From: Oegoconia quadripuncta
Lineage: Eukaryota; Arthropoda; Insecta; Lepidoptera; Autostichidae
Direction of reading: 5' to 3'
Length of the DNA: 64,000 nt
Assembly: GCA_949316235.1 (NCBI GenBank)
Contig: OX438743.1
Span: 43,253,440 to 43,317,439, forward strand
Shown here: in pieces, positions 53,501 to 62,985 of the stretch
How the letters are laid out: every line of letters begins with the position of its first letter
Position numbering within the stretch: the stretch's first letter is position 1
Notes under the pieces: generated by a model
The model's input: the letters and a program-made list of their open reading frames with translations, nothing else
Told to the model about the DNA's origin: nothing
Database searches by the model: none
Program-made: the position numbers and the translations under genes

Positions 53501-54644
53501 TTTAAAACCGCCAGAAGGGCTGCTATTACCAGAAGGACATGTTTTGAAATTAACAAAATCTTTATATGGTTTGAAAAAGTCTCCCAAATACTGGTATGAA
53601 AAGTTTCATCAAGTTATTACTGGGTATGGATTCAAGCGTTCTGAAAATGACTACTGTTTATATAGTAAGGGAGATCTCTATCTACTATTGTATGTCGATG
53701 ATTTACTTTTGTGTGGAAGTCATATACAGGAAATAGAAGCAGTAAAGACATTCTTATCGGCACAGTTTAGAATGAAAGATATGGGAACAGATAATTTGAC
53801 ATATTTAGGGATTTCTATAACTAAAAGTTCGGGAAAAATTATTGTTAACCAGAGTAAATATTTGAAAAATGTGTTAGAGCAATATAATATGGAAAATTGT
53901 ACAGGCAGTGATACACCAATGGATCAGAATTTTAAAATGAATGATGAAAATATAGTAGACATGAGTTATGAATATCAGTGTAGGTCATTAATAGGATCTT
54001 TAATGAATGCCACAGTGGGTTCACGACCAGATTTAGCCATTTCAGTTTCTTACTTGAGCAGATTCCAATCAAAACCTAATGAAAATTTGTGGAAAGCTTT
54101 GAAAAGAGTATTGCGTTATGTAAAACAAACTGTCAATTATGCATTAATTTATTCTAAAAAAGATCATAATACTTTGTCACCTCTTGTAGGGTATGCTGAT
54201 GCAGATTTTGCTAGGGATTCGGATAGGAAATCTACTACCGGTTATTTATTTCAACTCTATAACAACACTGTAATATGGAGATCAAAGAAGCAAACCACAG
54301 TAGCATTAAGTACTACTGAAGCTGAATTAATTTCATTATGTGAAGCTTCTGCGGAAGCTTGTTGGCTTGTTAAATTGTTGTCAGATTTTAATATTAATAC
54401 ACACACTGTAACAATTTTCGAAGATAATCAGAGTACTATGAAAAGTGTAAAAAATCCAGACCAGAAAAGACTTAAACATATTGATGTAAAGTTTAATTTT
54501 GTCAAACAGAAAGTAGAGGAAGGTTTAATTAAAGTTAAATATGTATCCACTAAAGAACAGTTAGCTGATGTGTTAACAAAACCTTTAGCTAGGAATGATT
54601 TTAGGAAGTTTGTAACTGCTATTGGCTTGAAAGCTGGTCATTGA
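50529..54644 (+). CDS. Copia Gag-Pol polyprotein, intact
   Basis: 1371 aa from ATG 50529 (MSWREKYAISPF) to TGA 54642-54644; an in-frame TTG just upstream is not a start. Domains: Gag (about 1-200, UBN2-like, with the FSTWAFRM start motif); zinc knuckle CFTCGKPGHKKFQC (203-216); a Gly-Asn-Gln tandem region (about 223-300); aspartic protease DSG at Asp346; GAG-pre-integrase HHCC (His483, His488, CEAC and KMC); integrase core Asp549, Asp612, Glu648 (DD35E); reverse transcriptase with YVDD at 1055-1058 and DVKGAFLYG; RNase H with Asp1224 (DADFARD), TEAEL and EDNQS; and a C-terminal KEQLADVLTKPL. No stop or frameshift. Gag and Pol are fused in one frame, as usual in copia elements; how the Gag:Pol ratio is set is not visible. 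Confidence 0.96.
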   Translation: MSWREKYAISPFAGANFSTWAFRMRSVLRENGVLEAIDDPSYCKDDSPRDVIRNEAKAQALIIAGVADSHIEYIKRNSAYHMFHSLKENFQRKGMRSKLFIRRRLSEIHYSEDTPLLDHFVKMEELFNELQEADTSLSEEEKVNYILLSMPKSYENIITALETLEELKVDFVKNRLLGEEENRKKLLSNQTRKPASSNNAFLCFTCGKPGHKKFQCRMGERSYQGQGNSNQGQGNFNQGQGNFNQGQGNFNQGQGNFNQGQRNYYRGRGNNQVRGYYNHGRGNYNRGQGHRGGLGFSGGHVQQAGQGQGRGRQSYSAELDHDVAFVCESEVYNSQCNSDRLVWCVDSGCSDHLINSKDLFTDFIELKFPKNIAAAKNGVMLQAIGIGNIRVKCYVGKRITMCTIKNVYYVPDLRKNLLSVSKMVSNGLRVCFSEGKVRIYDFDQLIMIGNKDGSLYTIEMEVEQVNSNYSISNESNKVGHLWHRRYAHLGMRNLNMLTQRNLVNGLEVLKNNRIDNTLCEACLLGKMCRQPFNKSGYRAKKPLELIHTDVCGPISPDSREGHKYFVTFIDDFTHFVMVYLITHKSEVFNKFKQYYFHVTKHFSTNLLKLRCDNGGEYVSEEFQRFCEENGIVMQYTVPYNPEMNGVAERMNRTLIEKARTVLLDSILGKEFWGDAVLYAAYVTNRSPTLGKEVTPCELWQGRKPDVSHMRVFGSIAYNHVPKQLRQKLDNPGKKMIMIGYSISGYRLYDEQENRTVIGRNVIFDETQYKEENKVYLPCSSSTDAVHKETEKGSLDEYRERNTEMRNLDMKEKRLQEHTTDSTELESRERGREKRKVQRPKWHEDYEINLNEDSDEALFALLATHQKDVPFTYEEIENREDKIQWRKAVCEEIKVLKESETWMIVPQPKHQKPLDSKWIFTKKDVGEKEIYKARLVVRGFQQKDKIDDIYSPVLKLQTLRILLSIAVNKDYHIHQMDVKGAFLYGRIDEEVYLKPPEGLLLPEGHVLKLTKSLYGLKKSPKYWYEKFHQVITGYGFKRSENDYCLYSKGDLYLLLYVDDLLLCGSHIQEIEAVKTFLSAQFRMKDMGTDNLTYLGISITKSSGKIIVNQSKYLKNVLEQYNMENCTGSDTPMDQNFKMNDENIVDMSYEYQCRSLIGSLMNATVGSRPDLAISVSYLSRFQSKPNENLWKALKRVLRYVKQTVNYALIYSKKDHNTLSPLVGYADADFARDSDRKSTTGYLFQLYNNTVIWRSKKQTTVALSTTEAELISLCEASAEACWLVKLLSDFNINTHTVTIFEDNQSTMKSVKNPDQKRLKHIDVKFNFVKQKVEEGLIKVKYVSTKEQLADVLTKPLARNDFRKFVTAIGLKAGH
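51196..51330 (+). repeat. In-frame minisatellite in copia gag
   Basis: Five or so 24-base units (GGACAGGGAAATTTCAACCA) encode repeated FNQGQGN residues directly after the zinc knuckle. Later units decay into YRGRGNN and NRGQGH. It looks like an RG/QG-type nucleic-acid-binding tail. Confidence 0.9.
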
Positions 54645-54651
54645 GGGAGAG
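54641..54651 (+). promoter_or_regulatory. Polypurine tract of the copia element
   Basis: TGAGGGAGAG lies immediately before the right LTR and overlaps the stop codon of the polyprotein. It is the plus-strand primer position. Confidence 0.75.
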
Positions 54652-54872
54652 TATTAAAGGGACCAATGTCCACCCTTCCAAGCCATAGCATCTTATGCAT
54701 AAGTTTTTATTATAAGAGTCTATAATTGTCTCTGGTTCTAAAATGGTAAAAGATGGAAGTTATTATTTTTGTGTTTGGAATAAATAAGTACTAGAAACTT
54801 AATTAAAGGAATGATTTAAATACAAGAGACATTTTATTCGCCAGCCGCGATAGTCAACAACAAACCATAACA
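54652..54872 (+). repeat. Right LTR of the copia element (221 bp)
   Basis: Same start (TATTAAAGGG) and end (CCATAACA) as the left LTR, and the same length. The GTCAG duplication follows at once. Confidence 0.92.
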
Positions 54873-54990
54873 GTCAGAGATAAGATAGCCAGTTCCCCAA
54901 ATATTTTACGGGTCAGTACGCTTCCACCTTCGGCCTCATCTTCACTTAACATCATTGAGGTCAAGTGCTAACCCGTTGTGCATAAAAAAA
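54873..54990 (+). repeat. SINE family B, 3' part after the copia insertion
   Basis: Resumes GTCAGAGATAAGATAGCCAG and runs to the tail GTTGTGCATAAAAAAAA, continuing the SINE left at 50241. A small deletion removes the GTGTGATT of the usual tail. Confidence 0.88.
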
Positions 54991-55138
54991 AACTAACTCT
55001 GCCTTTTGACAATTGAGGAATTGTTGAAATTGCCGACGACAGAAGTACAAGTGGACTTACCTGTAAAATTTATATTAACTTTACTTTGTCTACTAAATAG
55101 TGTAAGTAAACGCTAGGTACCGTAAATATGAACGCAGT

Positions 55139-55443
55139 TGGGGGCCGATCGCGCTAAATTTGAATGATAATACCAAAGCTAAACCATAACCAAAAACGTT
55201 ACGTTAAGCACATTTCGTATCGCGCTAATTATTTGAACGGAAATTAACGTAGTTCTTTTTAATAACTCGTGGGTAGCTCTAAACCTTTTGGGTTGGGTTT
55301 TACTTTGGTAACCTTAACGATATAATCATTCATAAAAAATAGCACGATACCATTTTTTACATCAGCTAAACTAAAGCTAAACCAAACCAAAAACGTTCCG
55401 TTCGAAAGGTAAAGCCGTTGCAAAATAGCGCGATTGGTCCCCA
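55139..55443. mobile_element. Inverted-repeat element (GGGGCCGATCGCGCTA ends)
   Basis: GGGGGCCGATCGCGCTA at the left is mirrored by TAGCGCGATTGGTCCCC at the right. Inside, AAAGCTAAACCATAACC and AAAGCTAAACCAAACC with AAAAACGTTACGTT / AAAAACGTTCCGTT are direct repeats. It ends 4 bases before the TIR element at 55448. Confidence 0.55.
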
Positions 55444-55447
55444 GGGT

Positions 55448-56312
55448 CCGCAGTCTCGACATAGATAGCAACCGATTTCGGTCGTTAACTCCTAACGATC
55501 TTATTCTAAATGTTATAGTGTTCATAATCATATCGGTTTTTGTTGGAAGCCTGAATCGTAGTTTCAATGGAAACCGATATTTTGATATTAAAGACTAATT
55601 ATCTTGGTCGTCACGGTTTATCGTGTTGCAGGAGCGCCGGGCGCTTTTCAAGGCACGCGGAGTTGAACGATGTTATCCGTCGGTCCTTCGCTACTGCTGG
55701 CTCTCCGGCAGTTCTGGAACCCAATGATCTGTCGAGAGATGACGGAAAAAGACCTGACGGAATGACGCTCGTACCCTGGAAGATGGGTCGGTGTTTGGTA
55801 TGGGACGCTACTTGCGTTGATACTTTTGCTCCGTCGCATCTTCCAGGAACAGCAACCAAAGCTGGCTCCGCTGCCGCGACCGCTGAGAGCGCCAAGCGGC
55901 GCAAATATGCCGGTTTGAGCAGTGACCTCATTTTTGCGCCGTTTGGTGTTGAAACTCTCGGGCCTTGGGGACCAGGTGCTCATTATCTCTTTAAGGAGAT
56001 TTCTGAGCGCTTGGTCAATGCGTCCTATGATCGGAAGGCTGGCCTGTATTTCGCGCAAAGGATTAGCCTCGCCATACAGCGGGGTAACTCTGCCAGCCTT
56101 CTGGGAACGCTCCCGTTTTCGAGGGATCTGGGTCAAGTTTTTTATTTGTAAATAGTAGTTGAGTTTTATTTCTTTTAATTATGAGTTAAATGAATCATTA
56201 AATTTATGAGTACCATGTATTTTATTAATGATTCTCCAATTAAAATAACATTGTTAGGACTTAACGACCGAAATCGGTGGTATAGCGATCGCTATCTATG
56301 TCGAGACTGCGG
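55448..56312. mobile_element. TIR-bounded element (865 bp) carrying an endonuclease-like ORF
   Basis: The left end CCGCAGTCTCGACATAGATA and the inner CCGATTTCGGTCGTTAACTC with CTAAC are mirrored at the right end (GAGACTGCGG at 56303-56312, inner GACCGAAATCGG). The right arm carries about 11 extra bases. The arms extend about 60 bp. The interior is the ORF at 55567-56151 with AT-rich flanks. No clear target duplication was found, so the type is open. Confidence 0.65.
55567..56151 (+). CDS. Restriction-like endonuclease domain of a non-LTR retrotransposon, captured
   Basis: 194 codons, ATG to TAA, no stop. From residue 14 it reads GRHGLSCCRSAGRFSRHAEL, then KRPDGMTLVPWKMG and LVWDATCVDTFAPSHLP, VETLGPWGPGAHYLFKEI, and ISLAIQRGNSASLLGTLP. 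RPDG followed about 16 residues later by WDAT fits the PD...D core of restriction-like (PD-(D/E)XK) endonucleases found at the C-terminus of some LINE reverse transcriptases, and HGLSC is the second half of a CCHC zinc motif before it. The first Cys pair and the whole reverse transcriptase are absent. The first 13 residues derive from the surrounding element. Codon use and GC content differ sharply from the AT-rich flanks. It may be an expressed stand-alone nuclease remnant or simply a LINE 3' fragment trapped in a MITE. Confidence 0.6.
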   Translation: METDILILKTNYLGRHGLSCCRSAGRFSRHAELNDVIRRSFATAGSPAVLEPNDLSRDDGKRPDGMTLVPWKMGRCLVWDATCVDTFAPSHLPGTATKAGSAAATAESAKRRKYAGLSSDLIFAPFGVETLGPWGPGAHYLFKEISERLVNASYDRKAGLYFAQRISLAIQRGNSASLLGTLPFSRDLGQVFYL

Positions 56313-56654
56313 GGGCAGGACGTGTTGCGGTCGTCTCCCGTCGTAGTCGTGCGACAGCGTGTAGCCATTACCTATCAACTCTTCTTATAAAGATATTATA
56401 AAGATCTACTTTTAAAGTTAGATGGCAATGGAGCATCATGCGGCTTGACCCTGAACGGGGACGTCCGCCTGCACCATATTTACATATCACAGGCCTGGTC
56501 ATAAAGACACACAATTTTATAGTGGCCATTGGGACCTGCTTCGAGGAACTTCGGCAGTTCTCCAGCGAAAGCGACTGGAGCTTGATAATTAACGATATAC
56601 ATGCATAAATGTATGTGACAGGCAAAAAGTTTAGACGATAAACTTACTTTTCTG

Positions 56655-56935
56655 CCTCATTTCGAGAACATTATTGGCAGACCCTCAAGAATGTTTGTCC
56701 CAGAGGCTGCATCAAACTCATGCCTCCCCCACTCAGAAAAACTGTGCTGGGATATAATTCTACTGTTGCCAGATTAAGTAGACTGTATAACAAATATAGT
56801 GGCAGTCTAGACACCTCTTTCGACTCTTTAGCTAAACTTAAAAAAAAAGTCTTACTATTGAACTCAAGATTTTTTTCCTTTGTATAGGTAGTTTCCGGTA
56901 GAGCTTCCAATAAAATGTATTTATTGTATTGTGCA
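56655..56935 (+). pseudogene. Possible LINE ORF2 C-terminal remnant
   Basis: The plus strand reads LRKTVLGYNSTVARLSRLYN and SLDTSFDSLAKLKKKVLLL, a pattern like the C-terminal end of a non-LTR reverse transcriptase ORF, followed by AT-rich sequence with AATAAAATG. Short, and the class is not certain. Confidence 0.35.
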
Positions 56936-57399
56936 TGCTGTAATCACCTATAATTAGGTGCGCATTTAGTTCTTTTTTGTTTTATTTAAATTAAATTGTG
57001 CCTGTATTAGTGCAACATTAAAAATTAAAATAATAAACAATTTGTGAAGTAGGTATGCGTGAGAAAGCCCGAGAACTTCGTCGTCATCCGCTCTCCCCTT
57101 CCATAGCATTAGAAGAGACTTCCAGTTGCCACACACGCATTAAATAACCTAGTGCCTGTAATAAGGCTAAACATGCTTCACTATACTCTCCTGTGTAGTG
57201 AAGTCCTATGTAGTCCTATGTAGTCTCCTGATTCTAACGAGTAACTAAAAAAAAATCTAAACAGAGTTACGATCACTGACGTTAAAAGTAAATAAGCATT
57301 AAATATTTTAATAAAGTGATTGTTTTATCCATATACATATTAACAGACCGAACATATAGATCAATAGCATAACCAATTTCATTACAAAATTATTAACTA

Positions 57400-57620
57400 T
57401 TAGGCTTTGATGTATGAGGTCTAGAAATGGGTTCTAATTTGGCTTGTCAATATACGAATTTAATAATACCTTAACTAATGCTTCGAAGTATTTTGTTTGG
57501 AAACAAGAAATATTCATTTTTGTATATTAAAAAGCCCCGTAGATAACTTAAGCTGCATGGTGTACGCGTGGCCTTTACCATTAGCATATTAAGTTTGATC
57601 TGCTACTTAGAAGTCTGTGC
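57400..57620 (+). repeat. Dispersed repeat shared with 10718-10950
   Basis: TTAGGCTTTGATGTATGAGG, TCTAGAAATGGGTTCTAATT, ACGAATTTAATAATACC, ACTAATGCTTCG occur in the same order as in the 10.7-kb copy. Confidence 0.5.
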
Positions 57621-58215
57621 TTTATCTATTTTTTTATTAAAATTCGAATGATGTTTTGATAAAGACCCCAAATATCGGTTGGTCCCATTGTTAACATTCG
57701 CTTCTTTAAATAACATTAAACATGTTACCTAGGTATAATGCTCTCGTAGTGAAAAATGTGAAAGCACAACAGTACTTAGCAAGCCAGCATACCTTCCAAT
57801 TAGAATTGCTGGTGTGAAGTTTATTACAAGCAATTATTTCTCGTATTTCGGTTTACGATCTATATGCCTACAATAGTTATCAACTTGGGCTGCCCGCCCA
57901 CGTCAGACTTTTTGTTGGTCCGAGAGACGGGCAGACTTTTTCGACGATTTATCTTCGATTTGTGACCGTCTTTTCGTAGGACGTGCGTTTCAATATTGCA
58001 ATCTGTACTTAGGTTCCATTTTTGCCGATCGGTCACCACTTGTGACGTAGGTAGGCGTGCAGCATCCTTTTATACGATATGGTTATATTATGTTTACCCA
58101 TGATAAGACCCCCAAAATGAGATCTCGGAGCCGCCTTGGGAGAAAGGACAGGTTGCGATCGAATTTGAAGTAAGCTTTCGTGACACAAGCCCTTGGCTAC
58201 ATGGCTGACTCTTGT

Positions 58216-58427
58216 TACCTCTCCGGGTCTGCGTAGTCTACGTCTGGCAGGTGCGCAGAGTGTCGGCCCGCCAGGCGGCCCAGCAGGCGGGCCGAGGAGC
58301 GCCGCAGCGACTCCCGGAGCCGGCCCAGGCTGCCGCTCCGAGACACCCCGCCGCTCCCCCGCCCCTGCCGCGCCCGCGTTATGCAATTTACACTCCATTT
58401 TGTTGAAACTAGAACGGTATTGCTCAC
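58216..58427 (-). CDS. Possible GC-rich coding exon, unrecognised
   Basis: A minus-strand frame with very high GC in AT-rich surroundings. It reads SRSGSLGRLRESLRRSSARL, LGRLAGRHSAHLPDVDYADP, E and ends GGAGAG|GTAACA, a fair donor. A basic amphipathic stretch followed by an acidic end looks protein-like. There is no ATG in this frame, so it would be an internal exon (candidate acceptor GCGCGGCAG at about 58370) or start elsewhere. A second frame (MECKLHNAGAAG) is also open through to the same donor. No partner exon was found. The function is unknown. Confidence 0.35.
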
Positions 58428-59700
58428 GTTACCGATGGGTATGCCTGCTGGTGGGTAGGGGGTGGTACACTCACAGCATGAAAACGGGTGTCGCTCTAGT
58501 TGCCCTTTAGTGTTGATACATAAGGTTGATTTTTAACACAGTCAACAAACAAACCCATCTACTAAATCTGAAACAGCATAATTTTCAGTTGAGCTAAGTG
58601 ATACGGTGAGGGTGTCACGTGAGGTTCTCTCTTGTTTAACTCTCAGAATTGGTTTAACTCAAGAGGAAAAATTAGTATCATTGTGTCATGGATTATTTTC
58701 ATTTGAATGGTTGTACGGAATGCTTCACATGCCCTTTATTAAAATTGAAGGTAGTGAACACTTGTTTGATACAAATCCATCAAGCTGGTGGGGCATCGCG
58801 TGGTGAACATGTATGGCCTATACCTTGTAGTAAGAAGAGGCTGTGCCGCAACATCACGGACGTATGTTTACACAAGAGGAAATACTGTTGAAGTGTACCT
58901 TATCCTGGCAGGGCTACCGTACCATTACAATTCTGAATAGATAGGAAATTTGGTCGCAAGTCGGTCTGTAAACAACTACTCTACTTTTTGGGGTTTGTAT
59001 ATTGATTTTGTGCAGAATTCGTTAATTTATCAATGCAGGTACCATAATGTGATACGCCATAATATTAGTGACGGATCTATTCAGTGATTGCGTGCCAGTG
59101 GTGTGTTGTGTCGGGGTGCTCTTCAGCTTTGTGTCGACTGACTACCCCCACTCATCCCAAAGCCATTACTAACCCCGTTGGATGGGTTATGTTTCGCTCT
59201 CTCTCCCATATTGCAGTGGAGGACGCTTGCATACGCAATTTTATTGCTCCATAGAAGACCAGTATTTATTATTATATTACTGAATTTTTACATCAACGCA
59301 AAATATTTTTGTTTTGTAGTTTCAACATTACAAGAAATTCCAGGTCTTCCTCAACAACGCTTTCCGAATCAGAAGAGTAGACCTCAAAACCCTTCAAGGC
59401 ACAATTAATACTGTTTAGAAAAAATCGACCGACACAACACAACATGTCGTAGGCAGATCGTTGAATTGATCATTCAATTAATGGCTAGGCTAAATGTATG
59501 ACGGTCATTTTCGCTTTTACAGAAAATTGTTTTCTCAGAGCGGGTTGGTTACGTCCCTTTCGATACTACCGAGGACCTACACGCAGTGGAACCCTCCTTT
59601 GGGCTGGCTAAGTTCACCAACTGCCTACGAAGCCCACCAGCCGACACCACTGCTAGCAGTACAACTAGTGTTGCCAGATGTTCCGTTTGTCAGCCCTATC

Positions 59701-59892
59701 TGTGTGCGAAGTGTAAGTTTTGTCTCGTTTTTAACTTTACTATCGCGTTCGCGTTTACGAAAAACGTCCCTATGAAAAAAAAATGTTTTGCAAACTATCC
59801 GCTAGAGGCGCTGCACATTTCTCCATACAAATCGTCACGTAAACGTGAATGCGGTAGTAAAGTTAAGTCGAAACAAAACTTACACTCTGCCC
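59701..59892. mobile_element. MITE (GAGTTTTGTCTCG family), copy 2
   Basis: TAAGTTTTGTCTCG, CTATCGCGTTCGCGTTTACG, GAGGCGCTGCACATTTCTCC, CGTAAACGTGAATGCGGTAG, AAGTCGAAACAAAACTTACA match 11744-11932 along the full length in the same orientation. Confidence 0.8.
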
Positions 59893-61067
59893 TCAGGACA
59901 CGCCCGCCAGCACTCTGAGTGGAACGTCTACAAAATCCCGGTTTTTCATCATTCATAGAGTACCTATAAGTAGTGCGGTTAGTACTTTAAAAAAATCAGC
60001 GATGGAAGACGCTCATGAAACATAGAAATTTTAAAATTTATAATTTGTAACCATTCTTATACATTTTTCTATGTCCCGTTTTTTCGTCCTGGTAATTCCC
60101 ATATAAACTTTCTGTGTGTCATGTGTATATCTATCAAGTTTAAAATGGATTAAAATATCAGTACACAGATCAGTACGGCTTGTAGAGCAATCACAGTAAG
60201 AGACAGTGCGAGCCACCGTCTGCCAACGGAGCGGCTGCAAGCGACAGCTGTGGGCGTGGTAGCTACATGACACTAATGGTATAATGAGATGAGATGGGAA
60301 CATCGAATCATGGATGCAATGAGATACCTCATGCGTCTACGAGAAGAAACAGGTGTCGTCTGAGGGGTCGCACCTACGTGGAATGCGATTGAACTGCAGT
60401 CGTAGCACGTAAAAATTTTTGCGGTCTATCGGCCTGTCCTGCCTTGCCTACCCAGCCCACGAATATACTAGATTTTTGTATTTTGCGGTTTCGTCCAAAT
60501 TACTATGAGAATAAGGTATGTTCCCGCGGTAAAAATATATATGTAAGCATCTGATAGGTAATGCGTAAACAGAGGAAAGTCCTCTAAAGTACGTGTCGCG
60601 CGATTGTGTGTCGGGGAATGGATGAGAGAGCGCAGGAATTGTTTCAAATTCAAGTGTTTTCGGCGCGTCTTATTGGTGCTTGCAAAGACAAGATCAGTGT
60701 GTGACTCTAGCCTAATTAGTCTGTGGGTAAATCAGGCCCTAACCAAATAAGCGCCCTAGAAGTACATTATGGTAACTCGATTCTTCCATACATTAGTATT
60801 ATATAGTAGACCCGAAGTGATTCCGAATTTCGAGATCGAACGCAAGCGAGCACTTTATTCCCAGTAGTGATACTTTTTCTTCCCAATAGTTCCGGTAATG
60901 GTAGGCACATAAAGGAAATGTGATTTTAAATTTGATTTGTGGCTGGTTCCTATACAGTGGGCCAGAAGTGGGTTCACGGCGAATTATTAGCGATCGTTCG
61001 CAAAAAATTTAACGTTAACAACAACTGAATAACTGAAAATGTTTTAAAATACAACAATATCCCAAGT

Positions 61068-61105
61068 TAATCTCAATCTTGAGATTGTTTAATTAATACG
61101 AGCCC
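61068..61105. repeat. End fragment of the GGCCCGTATTAATAAACC MITE family
   Basis: AATCTCAATCTTGAGATTGT, TTAATTAATACGAGCCC matches the terminal 35 bp of the MITE family (inverted end) with two changes. Confidence 0.5.
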
Positions 61106-62904
61106 CGTCTTGATATTTCATTCGAGTTCCACAGCTACTTGCAAAGTAGATAAATTAGAGTGGTACAGGGGAACTTGACCGGGCTATACTGATTAATGAA
61201 TACAAGCAATTATGTCTACATAAGAATTGAACTTAGTGGAAAAAGAATCCATTTATTTCAACTTTGATGAACTTTTTATAAAGTTGAAATAATTGGAAAA
61301 AAAATACAGTAAGTTCAACTCGTTGAACTTTGAGTTGACCTAATCGGAATAATTGTAATTCGTTTCTCTCGGCCACCTGACGTGGTCGATACTGATATGA
61401 CTTCATACTATAACCAGTTTTAAAGCGGTGCTGTCTCTTTGACTTTGACAGGCGAGATAATATTTGTCCTGCTTATTCGCTTGGACGAAATATACAACTA
61501 TCCCACTCTCACTTCTACGTCGTGCGCGAACGATATCATGCTACGCTGGCTGGTTGTAGTTTAGAGAAGTCAAGTCAGAGTCGACACCAATCAAAATATA
61601 AAGGCGTGTTGTTGTACGTAGGTCAGCCATGAAAACTGTCATGCGAAGTGTTTCTAATGTGGGATTATCGGTGTGGTGTTTCGTTTATAGTGGGCTATAA
61701 ATTGCATAACACGTGGACTCGTTTACGGGCGACCGTTTACCCAATTTCCATAATAAAATAAAAAAAATAAAAAAAGGTACATAAATATTTATTTACGATT
61801 TAAGATTACCCTCCGACGAAACAACGTCGGCACTCGGCACTATAGCAATCCGAAACTTTAAAAATTATTGTGACAATTGTAGTAAGTGCAAATTGTAACA
61901 AAACATGGAGATTCCAATAAAAACTATGCCGTATTAATTCAGTAATTATTGTACACGGTCACAGTATAGCTACAATAACAGTGAGGACACACAATCTGAA
62001 GCGGGAACAATACCCTGCGCGCCCATACCGCACCGATATTGTAACTACACTATAATACATTAAACCCTCACGCTTCCATATAGCACTCACATATATAATG
62101 TAAAAATCAATGTATATAAAAATACTATGTTATTTATCACCTATATAATTAATTACTCTCACGTAAAGCTTAATATCGACAACATACAACACTGGAATGA
62201 AGTTTAGCATAACATTACTGACAATATGAATTATACATTACCTACCGTGCGTTCGTATATACCGAGCAACCGCTACTCGGTACATATTTATCGAAATTGA
62301 TTTATTTGTGAACCATTTTCTAAATTCGCCAATCTACGTTATGCAAACGTCTATCATACACGTCCGCGATGATAGAATCCTCGAGGAATTCCGCTATTTA
62401 TATAATATCATAAAATTGTGCTCAAATAATTCCAAATAGCCCCCAAATGTAAAAATTAGTGCCCCGTCACGTGACGCTGGGATCCTCATTTCTCATACAC
62501 ATTTACCTATTATTTTAATTTGTATCCCGCCTGAATAGTGCCTCCGAAATATACATGTCCCATTATATAGCACTTCAAAAACAACGAAGTAATTTAATGT
62601 TTTTTCTGTCCTCAGTGTGCGTTATTGCTTAGGATTCCAAACTGTCCATCCTCGAAGACAAAATTGACCAGTCCGGCTTGTCATGAGTAAAACAGTATCA
62701 ACGTAAGAGAAGGGATTCCAGCATCACGAGACGCCAGAGTACTCACTAGAAATATTGAGTCACTCTCAAAATGCAGTGACACAAGTTTTATTTCTTTGGG
62801 CACTATATTATCCAAATAGCTAAAGACTACTTTGAGGTTTCTAGCATCACAAACATTATCACACTCCAAAGAGTAAATCATAAAAAAATAACAATTACTT
62901 ATCA

Positions 62905-62985
62905 TTTTCTTTTTATGATTAACTGGATACGCGTTTGACCACAATCTCACCTGGTGGTGACGATGTGGCCGGAGATGAACACGCG
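62905..62985 (-). repeat. LINE 3' tail fragment
   Basis: TTTTTATGATTAACTGGATA, CGCGTTTGACCACAATCTCA, CCTGGTGGTGACGATGTGG matches the 3' end of the minus-strand LINE remnant at 26563. Confidence 0.55.

Larger units (their letters stand above)
50242..54872 (+). mobile_element. Complete Ty1/copia LTR retrotransposon (4.63 kb)
   Basis: Left LTR 50242-50462, primer site, one Gag-Pol frame 50529-54644, purine tract, right LTR 54652-54872. It is flanked by the 5-bp target duplication GTCAG (50237-50241 and 54873-54877). All parts needed for reverse transcription and integration are present. The LTRs look identical by eye, so the insertion is recent relative to its SINE host, which shows ordinary SINE divergence. 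The gene order protease-integrase-RT-RNase H defines the copia type. Confidence 0.95.

Noticed and set aside
55648..56136. 162-aa antisense frame over the endonuclease-like ORF
   Set aside because: It is the GC-rich shadow of the sense frame, which alone carries recognisable domain motifs.
60031..60303. 90-codon minus-strand frame
   Set aside because: No motif, no splice partners and ordinary non-coding composition.
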